DNA of 52,596 nt from Aminobacter sp. J41 (GCF_000526635.1 NZ_JAGL01000025.1:1-52596); one strand, 5' to 3'; shown: positions 33,872 to 42,739, counted from the stretch's first letter. The notes: generated by a model not told the origin, from the letters alone. Made by a program: numbers and translations.

Positions 33872-35167
33872 TCAGCGCATCGTGGCCGGAAGCCAAAGGA
33901 CGATCGCCGGGAACAGGATCATCAGCGCCATGCGGATGATGTCTGCGCCGATGAATGGCATCACGCCGCGATAGATCGTCGTCAGCTTCACTTCCTTCGC
34001 GATCGAATTGATGACGAAGACGTTGATGCCCACTGGTGGACAGATCATGCCGAGCTGGCAGGACGTCACAAGGATGATGCCGAACCAGATCGGGTCGAAG
34101 CCGAGGTGGACGATCACCGGGAAGACGATCGGCACGAACAGGATGATCATCGCCATCTCGTCCATCAGCGCGCCGGCGATGAAGAACATGATGAGGATGA
34201 GGATCAGCGTACCGTAGGCCCCGAGATCCATGTCGATCAGGAACATGGTGAGCTTCTGCGGCGCCTGGGTGATTGCCAGGAAGTAGCCGAACAGCACCGC
34301 ACCGATGAGGACGGTGAAGATCGACACCGACGTGCGCAGCGATTCGACAAGGCTGTCGATGATCTGCTGCGTGTTCAGGCGGCGACGGATGATGCCGATG
34401 ACCATCGTCAGGAATGCGCCGACCGCGGCAGCCTCCGTCGGGGTGGCGATGCCGAGATAGATCGCGCCGATGATGGCGATGAACAGCACGACAACCGCCC
34501 AGATCGGGAGGAGGGAGGCGAACGCTTCGCGCAGGTCGAACTTCTTGCCCGACGGCAGGCCTCTGTGATGAGCGACAAGAACCGCAGCCATGTACATGAC
34601 GGTGGCAAGGATGCCCGGGATGATACCCGCCACGAACAGGCGGCCGACGTCAGTCTCGGTCAGATAGCCATAGATGACCATCACCACCGACGGCGGGATC
34701 AGGATGCCGAGCGTGCCGCCAGCGGCAATGACGCCGGTGGACGTGCCGTCATGGTAGCCGACCTTGCGCATCTCCGGCAGGGCGATGCGGGTCATGGTGG
34801 CGGCGGTCGCCACGGAGGAGCCGCAGATCGAGGAGAAGCCGGCGCAGGCTGCGACCGTGGACAACGCAAGGCCGCCACGGAACTGGCCGAGCCAGGCATT
34901 TCCGGTACGGAAGAGTTCGCGGGAGATGCCCGAATTGGTGGCAAAGACGCCCATCAGCACGAAGAACGGAACCAGGCTCAGGTTGAAGTCGGTGATCGTG
35001 CGAACAGGGGAGGTGGTCAGAAGATTCAGAGCGGGATTGATGCCGCGGATCGCCCCGAAGCCCACAACACCCACGATACCCATGGCGATGCCGATCGGAA
35101 CGCGTAGTCCCATCAGCACAAACATGCCCACGAAGCCGAGAACGGCGACCCAGTCTGCGTAGCTCAT
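33872..35167 (-). CDS. dctM: TRAP transporter large permease (DctM)
   Basis: A protein of 431 residues with about 12 hydrophobic spans, the Na+-coupled channel subunit of a TRAP importer. Family motifs include RVPIGIAMGIVGVVGF near the start, GFSSICGSSVATAATMTRIA, AAGGTLGILIPPSVVMVIYG and a TSCQLGMICPPVGINVFV segment near the end. ATG overlaps the stop of the small subunit by 4 bp. Substrate is decided by the binding proteins. Confidence 0.93.
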   Translation of the reverse strand: MSYADWVAVLGFVGMFVLMGLRVPIGIAMGIVGVVGFGAIRGINPALNLLTTSPVRTITDFNLSLVPFFVLMGVFATNSGISRELFRTGNAWLGQFRGGLALSTVAACAGFSSICGSSVATAATMTRIALPEMRKVGYHDGTSTGVIAAGGTLGILIPPSVVMVIYGYLTETDVGRLFVAGIIPGILATVMYMAAVLVAHHRGLPSGKKFDLREAFASLLPIWAVVVLFIAIIGAIYLGIATPTEAAAVGAFLTMVIGIIRRRLNTQQIIDSLVESLRTSVSIFTVLIGAVLFGYFLAITQAPQKLTMFLIDMDLGAYGTLILILIMFFIAGALMDEMAMIILFVPIVFPVIVHLGFDPIWFGIILVTSCQLGMICPPVGINVFVINSIAKEVKLTTIYRGVMPFIGADIIRMALMILFPAIVLWLPATMR

Positions 35168-35664
35168 AGGCCAAATCCCTCGCCCTGGTCTTGTTCACCC
35201 TCTGACGGGCGACGGAAAATCGAAAATGCAACGGTGAACACGCTGAGCGCGCAACCGACCCAGATCAGCAGCAGGAACGGCCAGACGGGAATGCGCAGGT
35301 CGAAGGTCGCCTCGTTGCTCGCAAAGGCGCTTGTCACGCGGTAGTAGAGCATCCACGCCAGGGCGATGGTGAAGCCGAGCAGGACCAGCCAGGCGAAGAA
35401 GTCGATGGCGCGCTTGGCCTTTTCGCCGACCATCTCATGAACGAGGTCGACGGCGATATGGCCACCACGGTAGCCGACGGAGGCCAGGCCCCACATGACG
35501 CAGGCGCCGATCAACAGGCGCGAGACGTCAAATGAATCCGGTATTGGCCAGGAAAATAGATAGCGACCTGCGGTCGAGGCGACGATCAGCATCATGACCA
35601 GCCCGAGCAGGATGGCTGCCACTGTATCGACGGCGCCGCAAAAGCGTTCCACCTTGCGAAGCAT
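35164..35664 (-). CDS. dctQ: TRAP transporter small permease (DctQ)
   Basis: A protein of 166 residues with four membrane spans and the GYRGGHIAVDLVHEMVG segment common to DctQ subunits. It partners the large subunit, with which it overlaps by 4 bp. A hairpin separates it from the binding-protein gene upstream. Confidence 0.9.
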   Translation of the reverse strand: MLRKVERFCGAVDTVAAILLGLVMMLIVASTAGRYLFSWPIPDSFDVSRLLIGACVMWGLASVGYRGGHIAVDLVHEMVGEKAKRAIDFFAWLVLLGFTIALAWMLYYRVTSAFASNEATFDLRIPVWPFLLLIWVGCALSVFTVAFSIFRRPSEGEQDQGEGFGL

Positions 35665-35698
35665 GATTGCCTCCAGTTTGGAGTTCTGAGATTCAATG

Positions 35699-35722
35699 AG
35701 GCGGGCGCCAGAGCGCCCGCCT
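35699..35722 (-). other. Intercistronic hairpin between binding protein and TRAP permeases
   Basis: A 10-bp perfect stem AGGCGGGCGC / GCGCCCGCCT with a CAGA loop in the 93-bp gap after the first DctP gene. There is no T run. It is probably an mRNA stabiliser or partial terminator that raises binding protein over permease; inferred. Confidence 0.5.
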
Positions 35723-35757
35723 GATGATGTGCACCGCCTGGCCGGTGAGGCGGGCGG

Positions 35758-36774
35758 TTACTTCACGCGCGAGTCGTGCTTGTCGAGGATCTCTTCGAGA
35801 CGAGCCCAGGCGGCATCGGCATCGACACCGGCCTTGGTGGCCTCTGCCTTCCACTCGCCGCTCAGCGGTGCGGCGGCCTCGATCCAGAGGTTGAGCTCCT
35901 CCTGGGTCGGCGCGTAGAGGGTATGACCCTCGTCGATCATGCGCTGGCGACCGGCAGCCTCAGCGTCGACCCACTTCTCGGCCATCTTCTCAGCCCACTC
36001 CGAGGTGCAGTGGTCGTCGATGACTTTGCGGTTCTCCGGCGACATGCCGTCCACCACCGACTTGTTGAAGACGAAGGCAAACACCGTCACGTAAAGCGGG
36101 ATGTCGAGGTGGTGCTTGACGAGGTCCTGCGCGCCAAAGGTGTAGATCGAGTTCCACGGCGACGCCGTCATCTCGGCAGCACCACGGGCGATCAGTTCAC
36201 GCATTTCCGCGGCACCGGCGAAGACCGAAGCCGCACCGAGCGAGTTGAGCATGCGTGCCATGGTACCGTGCGCCGGGCGGATGTTCTTGCCCTTCAGGTC
36301 GGCCGGCACCTTGATCGGGCCGTTGACACCGTGGATCGTGCCCGGGTCGTGGAGATGCGTCATGCAGAAGTAGACGTCGTTCATCTCCTTGCCGGCGTAC
36401 TCGCGGTACCACTCGTCATAAGCGCGCGAACCCGCCTTGCCATTGTTGATGGTGAAGGGGATTTCGCCCGCCGAAATGATCGGGAAGCGGCCCGGCTGGT
36501 AGCCCGGGTTGATGAAGGCGATGTCGACGACGCCGTCGCGCGCCATGTCGTAGTGGTCGGCTGCGGCGCCAAGCTGCTGGGCCGGGAAGATATTGATCTC
36601 GATGCGGCCGTTGGAGGCCTGCTTGATCGACTCAGCCCAGGGCTCCATGCCACCTGGCTGGAGCGGGTGCTGTGCACCCACCCAATGCGACAGCGAAAGC
36701 TCGACTTCCGCTGCCTGAGCGGTGGCCGCAATGGCGGCGATGCCCACCGATGCCAGCAATGTCTTGAAGTTCAT
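35758..36774 (-). CDS. dctP: TRAP transporter substrate-binding protein, copy 1 (DctP)
   Basis: A protein of 338 residues with signal peptide MNFKTLLASVGIAAIAATAQ (cleavage near AQA-AE). TRAP landmarks are LSLSHWVGAQHPLQ, EPWAESIKQASNGRIEI, PGYQPGRFPI and the Arg-bearing GKNIRPAHGTMARML that usually binds the ligand carboxylate. It has exactly the same length as the neighbouring copy (36824-37840), and the two align along their whole length, so they are a tandem duplication that has since diverged. Confidence 0.92.
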   Translation of the reverse strand: MNFKTLLASVGIAAIAATAQAAEVELSLSHWVGAQHPLQPGGMEPWAESIKQASNGRIEINIFPAQQLGAAADHYDMARDGVVDIAFINPGYQPGRFPIISAGEIPFTINNGKAGSRAYDEWYREYAGKEMNDVYFCMTHLHDPGTIHGVNGPIKVPADLKGKNIRPAHGTMARMLNSLGAASVFAGAAEMRELIARGAAEMTASPWNSIYTFGAQDLVKHHLDIPLYVTVFAFVFNKSVVDGMSPENRKVIDDHCTSEWAEKMAEKWVDAEAAGRQRMIDEGHTLYAPTQEELNLWIEAAAPLSGEWKAEATKAGVDADAAWARLEEILDKHDSRVK

Positions 36775-36823
36775 ATGTTCTCCTCCTCGAACAATATGGT
36801 TGTCGGGCCCGGATCTCCCCCGA

Positions 36824-37840
36824 TCACTGAGCCAGCGAATCGTACTTCTTCAGCGTCTCGACGAGGCTGTTCCAGATGGCGTCGGCGTCGAGGCCCTTGG
36901 CGCTGACGGTTGCATGCCACTCGTCCTTGAGCGGAGCGGCAGCGTCCTTCCAAAGCTGAACCTGCTCTGGCGTCGGGACGTGAAGCGTGTGCGCCGAGTC
37001 GGCTGCGATCTTGTCACGGCCGGCTGCTTCCGCGTCGGTCCAGCCGCTGGCAATGCGTTCTGCCCATTCCGGCGTGCAGTGATCGTCGATGACCTTGCGA
37101 TCTTCCGGCGACAGGCCCTCGACCTTGGCCTTGTTGAAAATGAAGGCGTTGATCGAGAAGTAGAACGGCATGTCGAGATGGTGGAAGACGACGTCGTTCG
37201 CGCCGAAGGTGTAGAGCGAGTTCCAGGGCGACTGCGTCATGTCGGCGGTGCCGCGGGCGAGAACTTCGCGCATTTCGCCGGCCGGGACCTGCACCGATGC
37301 GCCGCCGAGCAGGGAAACGAAGCGAGCTTCGGTAGCGTTGGCCGGGCGGACGTTCTTGCCCTTGATGTCCGCGGGGACGATCACCGGCTCCTTCGAGTGG
37401 ATGGTGCCCGGATCATGCGAGATCGCCATGCAGAAATAGGTGTCACCCATTTCCTGCTCGGCATACTGATCGTACCACTCGGTCAGAGCACGGATGCCGC
37501 CGCGGGCATTGGCGAACAGGAACGGAATTTCAGCTGCGGCCATGACCGGGAAGCGGCCCGGCTGGTAACCCGGGTTGATGAAGCCGATGTCGACGATGCC
37601 GTCGCGGGCCATGTCATAATGGTCGCCTGCGGCGCCGAGCTGCGATGCCGGGAAGATGCTGATCTCAATGCGGCCGTTGGACGCCTGCTTGATCGATTCG
37701 GCCCACGGCTCCATGCCGGTCACCTGCAGCGGGTGGGTACCCGGTACCCAGTGCGAAAGCGTCAGCTCTACCTCTGCAGCCGACGACGGCAGGACGAAGG
37801 CCGCAGAAAGTGCCAGCGCCGCCAATGTGCGTGTATACAT
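36824..37840 (-). CDS. dctP: TRAP transporter substrate-binding protein, copy 2 (DctP)
   Basis: A protein of 338 residues from ATG 37840 (GGAGGC upstream; a longer start is possible but adds no signal-peptide sense). Signal peptide MYTRTLAALALSAAFVLPSS. It shares the HPLQV/EPWAESIKQASNGRIEI and PGYQPGRFPV blocks with copy 1 but differs in the ligand region (GKNVRPANATEARFVSLLGG). It is first in the operon, so it is probably the more abundant of the two. A TGTATACA box overlaps its start codon. Two binding proteins for one DctQM pair suggest two related ligands. Confidence 0.92.
   Translation of the reverse strand: MYTRTLAALALSAAFVLPSSAAEVELTLSHWVPGTHPLQVTGMEPWAESIKQASNGRIEISIFPASQLGAAGDHYDMARDGIVDIGFINPGYQPGRFPVMAAAEIPFLFANARGGIRALTEWYDQYAEQEMGDTYFCMAISHDPGTIHSKEPVIVPADIKGKNVRPANATEARFVSLLGGASVQVPAGEMREVLARGTADMTQSPWNSLYTFGANDVVFHHLDMPFYFSINAFIFNKAKVEGLSPEDRKVIDDHCTPEWAERIASGWTDAEAAGRDKIAADSAHTLHVPTPEQVQLWKDAAAPLKDEWHATVSAKGLDADAIWNSLVETLKKYDSLAQ
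37832..37839. promoter_or_regulatory. TGTATACA box 1 (candidate GntR-family site)
   Basis: Perfect 8-bp palindrome overlapping the start codon of the first TRAP binding protein. It is one of three GTATAC-cored sites in about 210 bp. Confidence 0.45.
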
Positions 37841-37900
37841 GAATGCCTCCCAATACGGTCGAACGCGCAAGTGACCTCAACCCCCGCGCCCGTTTCCTCA

Positions 37901-37908
37901 CGTATACA
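37901..37908. promoter_or_regulatory. CGTATACA box 2 (candidate GntR-family site)
   Basis: Seven of eight positions match TGTATACA. It lies in the divergent gap, 61 bp upstream of the TRAP operon start. Confidence 0.4.
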
Positions 37909-38032
37909 GTAACATCATAAATGTCGGTCCGAAACAAGCTGGGGCAGGCGCTAAACGCGCCCGGAATCCCAAGATTGGGAAACGGAGTATGTGAGCGACC
38001 GCAGATATATAAGGCGCCCGTAGACGCTCGGG

Positions 38033-38040
38033 TGTATACA
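38033..38040. promoter_or_regulatory. TGTATACA box 3 (candidate GntR-family site)
   Basis: Perfect palindrome 44 bp upstream of the TTG start of the FMN-oxidase gene. Together with boxes 1 and 2 it could couple control of the divergent TRAP and enzyme operons. No regulator of that family is encoded in the window. Confidence 0.45.
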
Positions 38041-38084
38041 GCCTATAGATGTGGCGCTTAGCACGGTGCGGGGAGGAGGCACTT

Positions 38085-39296
38085 TTGGCTGACAAACAAT
38101 CCAGGCATGCAACGAGGAGCCTGCGCTATCCGACGGTCGCTGATCTCGAACGGCTGGCGCGGCGGCGCATTCCATATTTCACGTTCGATTTCCTGAAGGG
38201 CGGCACCGGTGAGGAACTCTCGTGTGCCCGCAACTATCGCGCAATGCAGGAGATCGAGATCGTCCCGCGTTATGGGCACGCATTGGCGGAGCCCAGTACC
38301 TCCACAACTCTTTTTGGCCGGACCTACGCCTCGCCGATCGTCATTGCGCCGGTAGGTATGGACGGCGCGATGTGGCCGGGCGCTCCGCGGTTCCTGGCCG
38401 AGACGGCGCGAGAGAGCAACATTGCCTATATGCCCTCGACGATGTCCACCATGCCCATCGAGGACGTCGCGAGGATTGCGCCGCAGAACACCTGGTTCCA
38501 GCTATACGGCTTCCCCGCCGACGATCATGCGGTGACGTTCGATCTTATCCGCCGAGCAGACGAAGCGGGGGCACAGGCACTGGCCGTCACGCTCGACATT
38601 CCGGCTCCCGCACGGCGCGTGCGCGACATGCGCAATGGCATGCTGCCAAGGATGCGGCTGACGCCGGAAAAGATCCTCGCGATGCTGACGCGTCCAGCCT
38701 GGCTGGCGGCCCTGTCGCGCGAAGGCGCTCCCGCACTGGTAAACCTTCGCCCTTATTGTGCACCGGGAGCAGACCGGAAGGAACTCGAAGCTTTCATGCG
38801 CACCAGGCGAGCCGGCGGCGGCATCACCTGGGAGTTGATGAAGCGGATCCGCGAAAAGTGGAAAAAGCCGCTTCTGGTCAAGGGAGTCATGCATCCAGGC
38901 GACGCCGTAATCGCTCGCGAGATCGGCGTTGACGGTGTGGTGGTCTCGAATCATGGCGGCCGGCAGTTTGATCCGTCCCCCGCGAGCATTGACGTTCTTC
39001 CGGCGATCCGCGCTGCGGTCGGGCCGGAGATGACGATCCTGATGGACAGCGGGATCATGTCGGGCGCCGACGTGCTTAAGGCGCTCGCATGCGGAGCGGA
39101 CGGGGTGCTCGTCGGGCGAGCGTTCATGTTTGGCCTGGGAGCGCTGGGAGGAGAAGGCGCCCGTCACGTTGCCACTCTCCTGAACGAGGAATTGCGGGTC
39201 GCGCTGGTTCAATCCGGCGCGTGCACGATCGATGGGGCGCGGCAGCTGTCCGTGCGCCATCGCGGCGCATGGGCGCCGGAAGATTTCAGGGGATGA
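38085..39296 (+). CDS. FMN-dependent L-2-hydroxy-acid oxidase/dehydrogenase (mandelate or lactate type)
   Basis: A protein of about 403 residues. It is placed at TTG 38085 because a strong GGGGAGGAGG site lies 6 bp before it; an in-frame ATG at 38049 would put that site inside the gene. It is a TIM-barrel flavoprotein with IAPVGMDGAMWPGAPRFL, LAVTLDIPAPARRVRDMRNG, the catalytic His290 with Arg293 in SNHGGRQFD, and LMDSGIMSGADVLKALACGA for FMN phosphate binding. The family oxidises (S)-2-hydroxy acids to 2-keto acids; mandelate is inferred from the benzoylformate decarboxylase nearby. It heads a three-gene operon divergent from the TRAP transporter. Confidence 0.88.
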   Translation: MADKQSRHATRSLRYPTVADLERLARRRIPYFTFDFLKGGTGEELSCARNYRAMQEIEIVPRYGHALAEPSTSTTLFGRTYASPIVIAPVGMDGAMWPGAPRFLAETARESNIAYMPSTMSTMPIEDVARIAPQNTWFQLYGFPADDHAVTFDLIRRADEAGAQALAVTLDIPAPARRVRDMRNGMLPRMRLTPEKILAMLTRPAWLAALSREGAPALVNLRPYCAPGADRKELEAFMRTRRAGGGITWELMKRIREKWKKPLLVKGVMHPGDAVIAREIGVDGVVVSNHGGRQFDPSPASIDVLPAIRAAVGPEMTILMDSGIMSGADVLKALACGADGVLVGRAFMFGLGALGGEGARHVATLLNEELRVALVQSGACTIDGARQLSVRHRGAWAPEDFRG

Positions 39297-39312
39297 GAGG
39301 GAGGAAGCATCC

Positions 39313-40983
39313 ATGAAGGTAGCGGATGCAATTGCGGAGATCATGAAGCGTGAGGGGATCGAGATCCTCTGCGCCTATCCGGTCAATCATGTGATCGAAC
39401 ATGCGGCCATGGCCGACATCCGGCCGATCATCGTCCGACAGGAGCGGACCGGCATTCACATGGCAGATGCCATTTCGCGTCTCTCGTCCGGAAAGAAGAT
39501 CGGCGCGTTTGCAATGCAGCTCGGGCCGGGTACCGAAAATTCCTACGGCGCGATCGCCCAGGCCTATTCGGAATCGGTGCCGATCCTCGTGCTGCCGGGC
39601 GGCTACCCCCGCAAGCTGGCGCATATTGCGCCGAACTACAATTCGACAGTCTCGATGCGTTCGATCACCAAGATGGTCGAGCCGCTGAATGTCCCCGCCG
39701 ACATTCCCAACGTCTTCCGGCGCGCATTCTCGCAGCTGCGCAATGGGCGGGGCGGCCCGGTGGTCATCGAAATACCGAATGACATCTGGGACGAAGAGGT
39801 ACCGGAGCCGCTGGACTATCGGCCGGTGGTGACCACGCGTACCGCGCCGGATCCGGCAGCCGTGCGCGCGGCCGTCGATCTGCTGCTGTCCGCCAAGCGC
39901 CCGGTTCTCTATGCAGGTCAGGGCATTCATTATGCGCAGGCGTGGCCGCAGCTGAAGCAGCTGGCAGAGTGGCTCGCGATCCCGGTTTGCACCAGCCTCG
40001 AAGGCAAGAGCGCGTTCCGTGAGAACCATGCACTGGCGCTTGGCTCTGGCGGGGCGGCGATCCCCTATACGGTGCGTCATTTCCTCGACGAATCGGATGT
40101 CATCTTCGGCATCGGCTGCTCGTTCACGCAGACGGCCTTTGGCGTCGGCATGCCGGTCGGCAAGCGCGTCATCCACTCGACCCTCGACTTCGCGCACATC
40201 AACAAGGACTACGAGTGCGAGGTGGCGATGGTGGGCGATGCAGGGCTCACCCTCGACGCAGTGCTGGCGGAGCTCGAGCGCCGGGGCGAGCCGCGACGTT
40301 CGTGGACTGCGGTCGCGGAGGAAATTGCCTCCGTGCGCGAGGCGTGGCTTGCCGAATGGATGCCCAAGCTGACCTCAAACGACAAGCCGCTTTCCCCTTA
40401 CCGGGTACTCTGGGACCTGCAGAAGACGGTCGACGTCGCCAATACGATCATCACCCACGATGCCGGTAGCCCGCGCGACCAGCTGTCGCCGTTCTGGGTG
40501 TCGACGGAGCCGCTGAGCTATATCGGCTGGGGCAAGAGCACCCAGCTCGGCTATGGCCTGGGGCTGGCGATGGGAGCGAAGCTGGCCTGCCCGGACAAGC
40601 TCTGCATCAATGTCTGGGGTGACGCGGCCATCGGCTTCACAGGCATGGATTTCGAGACCGCCGTGCGCGAGAGGATCCCGATCCTTTCGATCCTTCTCAA
40701 CAACTTCTCCATGGCGATGGAATTGCCGATCATGGGCGTGTCGACGGAGAAGTACCGCGCGACCGACATTTCCGGCGATTACGCCGCGATGGCCCGCGCT
40801 TTCGGCGGCTATGGGGAGCGGATTACCGATCCGTCCGAGATCGTCCCCGCGATCAAACGTGGTATAGAGCAGACGAAGCAGGGCGTTCCCGCGCTGCTGG
40901 AGTTCATAACATGCAAGGAGCTCGCTTCGTCTCGTCATCCCACCAGGACGACGGGGGCGGGCAAGAAGGGCCATTATGTCTGA
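39313..40983 (+). CDS. Thiamine-diphosphate-dependent enzyme (acetolactate-synthase-like), probable 2-keto-acid decarboxylase
   Basis: A protein of 556 residues from ATG 39313 behind a GAGGGAGGAAG site. The catalytic Glu44 that activates the cofactor lies in RQERTGIHMAD, and the TPP site is WGDAAIGFTGMDF...NN. The middle domain is present, with GGPVVIEIPNDIW before it. Its closest family cannot be fixed from the sequence: acetolactate synthase, oxalyl-CoA or benzoylformate decarboxylase types all share this core. Operon neighbours, an L-type and a D-type 2-hydroxy-acid oxidising enzyme, suggest that it decarboxylates or carboligates their common keto-acid product. Confidence 0.85.
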   Translation: MKVADAIAEIMKREGIEILCAYPVNHVIEHAAMADIRPIIVRQERTGIHMADAISRLSSGKKIGAFAMQLGPGTENSYGAIAQAYSESVPILVLPGGYPRKLAHIAPNYNSTVSMRSITKMVEPLNVPADIPNVFRRAFSQLRNGRGGPVVIEIPNDIWDEEVPEPLDYRPVVTTRTAPDPAAVRAAVDLLLSAKRPVLYAGQGIHYAQAWPQLKQLAEWLAIPVCTSLEGKSAFRENHALALGSGGAAIPYTVRHFLDESDVIFGIGCSFTQTAFGVGMPVGKRVIHSTLDFAHINKDYECEVAMVGDAGLTLDAVLAELERRGEPRRSWTAVAEEIASVREAWLAEWMPKLTSNDKPLSPYRVLWDLQKTVDVANTIITHDAGSPRDQLSPFWVSTEPLSYIGWGKSTQLGYGLGLAMGAKLACPDKLCINVWGDAAIGFTGMDFETAVRERIPILSILLNNFSMAMELPIMGVSTEKYRATDISGDYAAMARAFGGYGERITDPSEIVPAIKRGIEQTKQGVPALLEFITCKELASSRHPTRTTGAGKKGHYV

Positions 40984-42358
40984 AGCAGCACGCCGCGCGA
41001 TCGAGGCGTTGAAACCCATTCTCGGTGATAGGCTCGTCACATCAGAGGCCGTGCGCGAGCATCACAGCCGCGACATGTCGAGCAACGTGCCCCACATGCC
41101 GGACGCCGTCGCATTCCCGAAGACGGAAGTGGAAGTGCAGGCCATTGTGCGCGTCTGCGCCGAGCATCGCGTGCCGATCGTGCCTTACGGCGCCGGGTCG
41201 TCGATGGAGGGCCACACCATCCCGGTGCACGGTGGCATCTCGGTCAGCACGCGCGAGATGAACAACATCGTCGAGATCGTAGCGGAGGATGCGCTGGCGG
41301 TGGTGCAGCCGGGCGTAACCCGCAAGCAGCTCAACACCGAGCTGCGGGCGCTGGGCCTGACCTTCCCAGTCGACCCGGGTGCCGATGCATCGCTGGGCGG
41401 CATGGCTTCCACCCGCGCGAGCGGCACGGCAGCGGTGCGCTACGGCACCATGCGCGAGAACGTGCTGGCGCTGCGCGTCGTGACCGCCGACGGCGAGGTG
41501 CTCAAGACCGGCTCGCGCGCCAAAAAATCGTCGACCGGCTATGACCTCACGCGCCTGTTCGTCGGCTCGGAAGGAACGCTCGGCATCATCACGGAGCTCA
41601 CCGTGCGGCTGCACCCGGTGCCGGAGCAGGTGGCGGCTGCGGTATGTGCTTTCGACACGGTCGAAGGCGCGATCGCGACGGTTCAGGAGACAGTGCAGTA
41701 CGGCATTCCGATCGGCCGCGTCGAATTCCTCGACGAGTACTCGATCGAGAGCACGAACATGTATTCCGGCATGAACCTCAAGGTCGCGCCGACGCTGTTC
41801 TTCGAATTCGAGGGAACGCCGGCGTGGGTCGAGGAGCAGTCGCAGATCGTGGCGGAGATTGCCGCGAACAATGGCGGCTCTGGCTTCCAGTGGTCGACCG
41901 ATGCAGACGAGCGCGCGCGGCTCTGGCAGGCGCGGCATAACCACTACTGGGCGGTGAAGTCGCGCCGCGCAGGCTGCGAGATCTATACCAGCGACATCTG
42001 CGTGCCGATCTCGAAGCTGGCGGAAAACATCGTCGCGGGGCTGGCGGATATCGAAGCGTCGTTTCTCGAGGGGCAGATCATCGCCCATGCCGGCGATGGC
42101 AACTTCCACGCCGGCTATCTGGTCGATCCGAACAACGAGGTTGAGCTTGCCGAGGCCGCACGACTGGCGGATCGCTCGGCCGAGCGTGCGCTGGCGAGCG
42201 GCGGCACGGTGAGCGGCGAGCACGGCATTGGCATTGGCAAGCTGAAGTTCATGCGCCGCGAGCACGGCGATGCGGCCGTGGAGTCGATGAAGCGAATCAA
42301 GGCGGCACTCGACCCGCTCGGCATCATGAACCCGGGCAAGATGGGCCAGGCGGGGTAG
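40976..42358 (+). CDS. FAD-linked D-2-hydroxy-acid dehydrogenase (D-lactate/glycolate oxidase type)
   Basis: A protein of 460 residues. The FAD-binding PCMH domain covers about residues 35-215 (VPYGAGSSMEGHTIPVHGGI, then the PGADASLGGMASTRASGTAA region). The FAD-oxidase C-terminal domain has IAHAGDGNFHAGYLVDP and a terminal SGEHGIGIGKLKFM. This family oxidises D-2-hydroxy acids to keto acids with a quinone or cytochrome as acceptor. ATG overlaps the end of the TPP-enzyme gene by 8 bp, so the two are coupled. It complements the L-specific FMN enzyme of the same operon. Confidence 0.92.
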   Translation: MSEAARRAIEALKPILGDRLVTSEAVREHHSRDMSSNVPHMPDAVAFPKTEVEVQAIVRVCAEHRVPIVPYGAGSSMEGHTIPVHGGISVSTREMNNIVEIVAEDALAVVQPGVTRKQLNTELRALGLTFPVDPGADASLGGMASTRASGTAAVRYGTMRENVLALRVVTADGEVLKTGSRAKKSSTGYDLTRLFVGSEGTLGIITELTVRLHPVPEQVAAAVCAFDTVEGAIATVQETVQYGIPIGRVEFLDEYSIESTNMYSGMNLKVAPTLFFEFEGTPAWVEEQSQIVAEIAANNGGSGFQWSTDADERARLWQARHNHYWAVKSRRAGCEIYTSDICVPISKLAENIVAGLADIEASFLEGQIIAHAGDGNFHAGYLVDPNNEVELAEAARLADRSAERALASGGTVSGEHGIGIGKLKFMRREHGDAAVESMKRIKAALDPLGIMNPGKMGQAG

Positions 42359-42739
42359 GGCCTCGCCTTTACGGCAGGTTGGTCACCGCTGGCTCGTTGG
42401 AAATGTTCCGGCCTGGATGCCCCGGTCCAGCCGGGGCATGACGAGGGGGAGGTGTGATTCCTGCTACGTCGCCGTCGGCGCTTCCCCGCACCGTTTGTCA
42501 CGATCACTCGAAAAGCCAGTTGGAATGCGCCAACCGTGAAGGGTTGGATTCTGGCCTTTCTCCATTCGTCATCCGCGGGCCTGACCCGCGGATCCATGCC
42601 TGAACGCCGCTGACCGCGCCGGCGGTGATGGCCAACAGCAACCTGTCGAGGCGCGTCGTGCGTCACGCCAAAGCCTGACCCGCCGTCGCAACCAGATGGC
42701 CAGACGGCTGCGTCAGGCAGAAGGCTTAACAGCCGCCGT
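42359..42739. repeat. Intergenic region with two inverted REP-like palindromes
   Basis: No gene is visible. Copy 1 (42410-42443) has arms ATGCCCCGG / CCGGGGCAT and copy 2 (42567-42600) has arms ATCCGCGGG / CCCGCGGAT. Reverse-complementing copy 2 aligns it with copy 1 over about 34 bases, both with a TGGAT...GACG frame, so they are the same repeat family in opposite orientation, 123 bp apart. Such palindromes occur between genes in many rhizobial genomes. Confidence 0.65.
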
